A stretch of DNA of 38,375 bases. It comes from Stentor coeruleus (taxonomy: Eukaryota > Ciliophora > Heterotrichea > Heterotrichida > Stentoridae). Shown here in pieces: positions 38,323-38,375 of the stretch. A program made the position numbers and the translations under genes. The notes below the pieces were generated by a model. The model ran no database searches and was not told the DNA's origin. It was given only the letters and a program-made list of their open reading frames with translations. The stretch is from positions 1 to 38,375 of the forward strand of contig MPUH01000720.1 in the NCBI GenBank assembly GCA_001970955.1, read 5' to 3'. Numbering within the stretch: the first letter of the stretch is position 1; each line of letters begins with the position of its first letter.

Positions 38323-38375
38323 CATTTAAGATATCAACTTAATAGGTAGGGTTTAAGTTATCAGCTTTAGTATTA

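Noticed and set aside
1..38375. tRNA, rRNA, CRISPR array, insertion sequence or viral gene
   Set aside because: Both strands were scanned for A- and B-box-like tRNA motifs, repeated spacer structures, transposase or phage-like proteins. Nothing convincing was found, though a covariance-model search was not possible.

Overview
The window is nuclear DNA of a ciliate, most likely a heterotrich of the Stentor type. Three things support this. Eight introns of 15-16 nt can be placed by hand; each begins GTA, ends AG and has an A six bases from the 3' end, and the macronuclear genome of Stentor coeruleus is known for such tiny introns. The code is standard: tryptophan is TGG throughout and no reading frame needs TGA as an amino acid, unlike Blepharisma, where UGA is Trp. 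The DNA is AT-rich and gene-dense, with intergenic gaps mostly below 1 kb. The genes are ordinary single-copy eukaryotic genes with no viral, plasmid, CRISPR or insertion-sequence content. I found no rRNA or tRNA gene.

Layout. 1-8 kb: ribosomal protein uL1/L10a (+), an EF-hand-like protein (-), a coiled-coil protein in three exons (+) and a small unknown (+). 8-13.2 kb: one giant coiled-coil protein (-, about 1,696 aa) with twelve 14-residue repeats. 13.5-18.5 kb: SEC24, THOC7 and a GYF-domain protein with an eIF4E-binding-like motif (all +). 18.5-20.9 kb: a coiled-coil/zinc-finger protein, MsrB and a membrane protein (all -). 21-24.4 kb: lipase maturation factor and battenin/CLN3 (both +). 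24.9-28.9 kb: a small MGCC protein (-) back to back with a POT1/TEBP-alpha telomere protein (+), a second MGCC protein (+) and a minimal BET bromodomain protein (+). 29-32.7 kb: ADAT2 (-), two unknowns (-, +) and a calcium-dependent protein kinase (-). 34-38.3 kb: a DNAJA chaperone (+), a TPR/IQ protein (-), a doubtful small ORF, and a UBL3/MUB ubiquitin-fold protein (-) head to head with an E2 ubiquitin-conjugating enzyme (+).

There is no operon or defence island. The pairs that may matter functionally are UBL3/MUB with the E2, POT1 with the MGCC gene (start codons 5 nt apart), and the very tight same-strand pairs SEC24-THOC7 (28 nt) and MsrB-zinc finger (18 nt).

The most striking non-coding signal is compositional. 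The 5' flank of a gene is nearly free of G on its coding strand (no G in 400-628; one G in 33691-33972), and the 3' flank is nearly free of C (no C in 16521-16715). The sign therefore flips in the middle of most intergenic gaps and marks gene borders and orientation.

Assembly caution. Five single Ns (5751, 8133, 8314, 26243, 29691) are each flanked by a 51-113 nt direct duplication and look like unmerged contig ends. Collapsing them restores the frame in all three interrupted genes. Two further tandem duplications without an N (36727-36848 and 38114-38255) look like the same problem.
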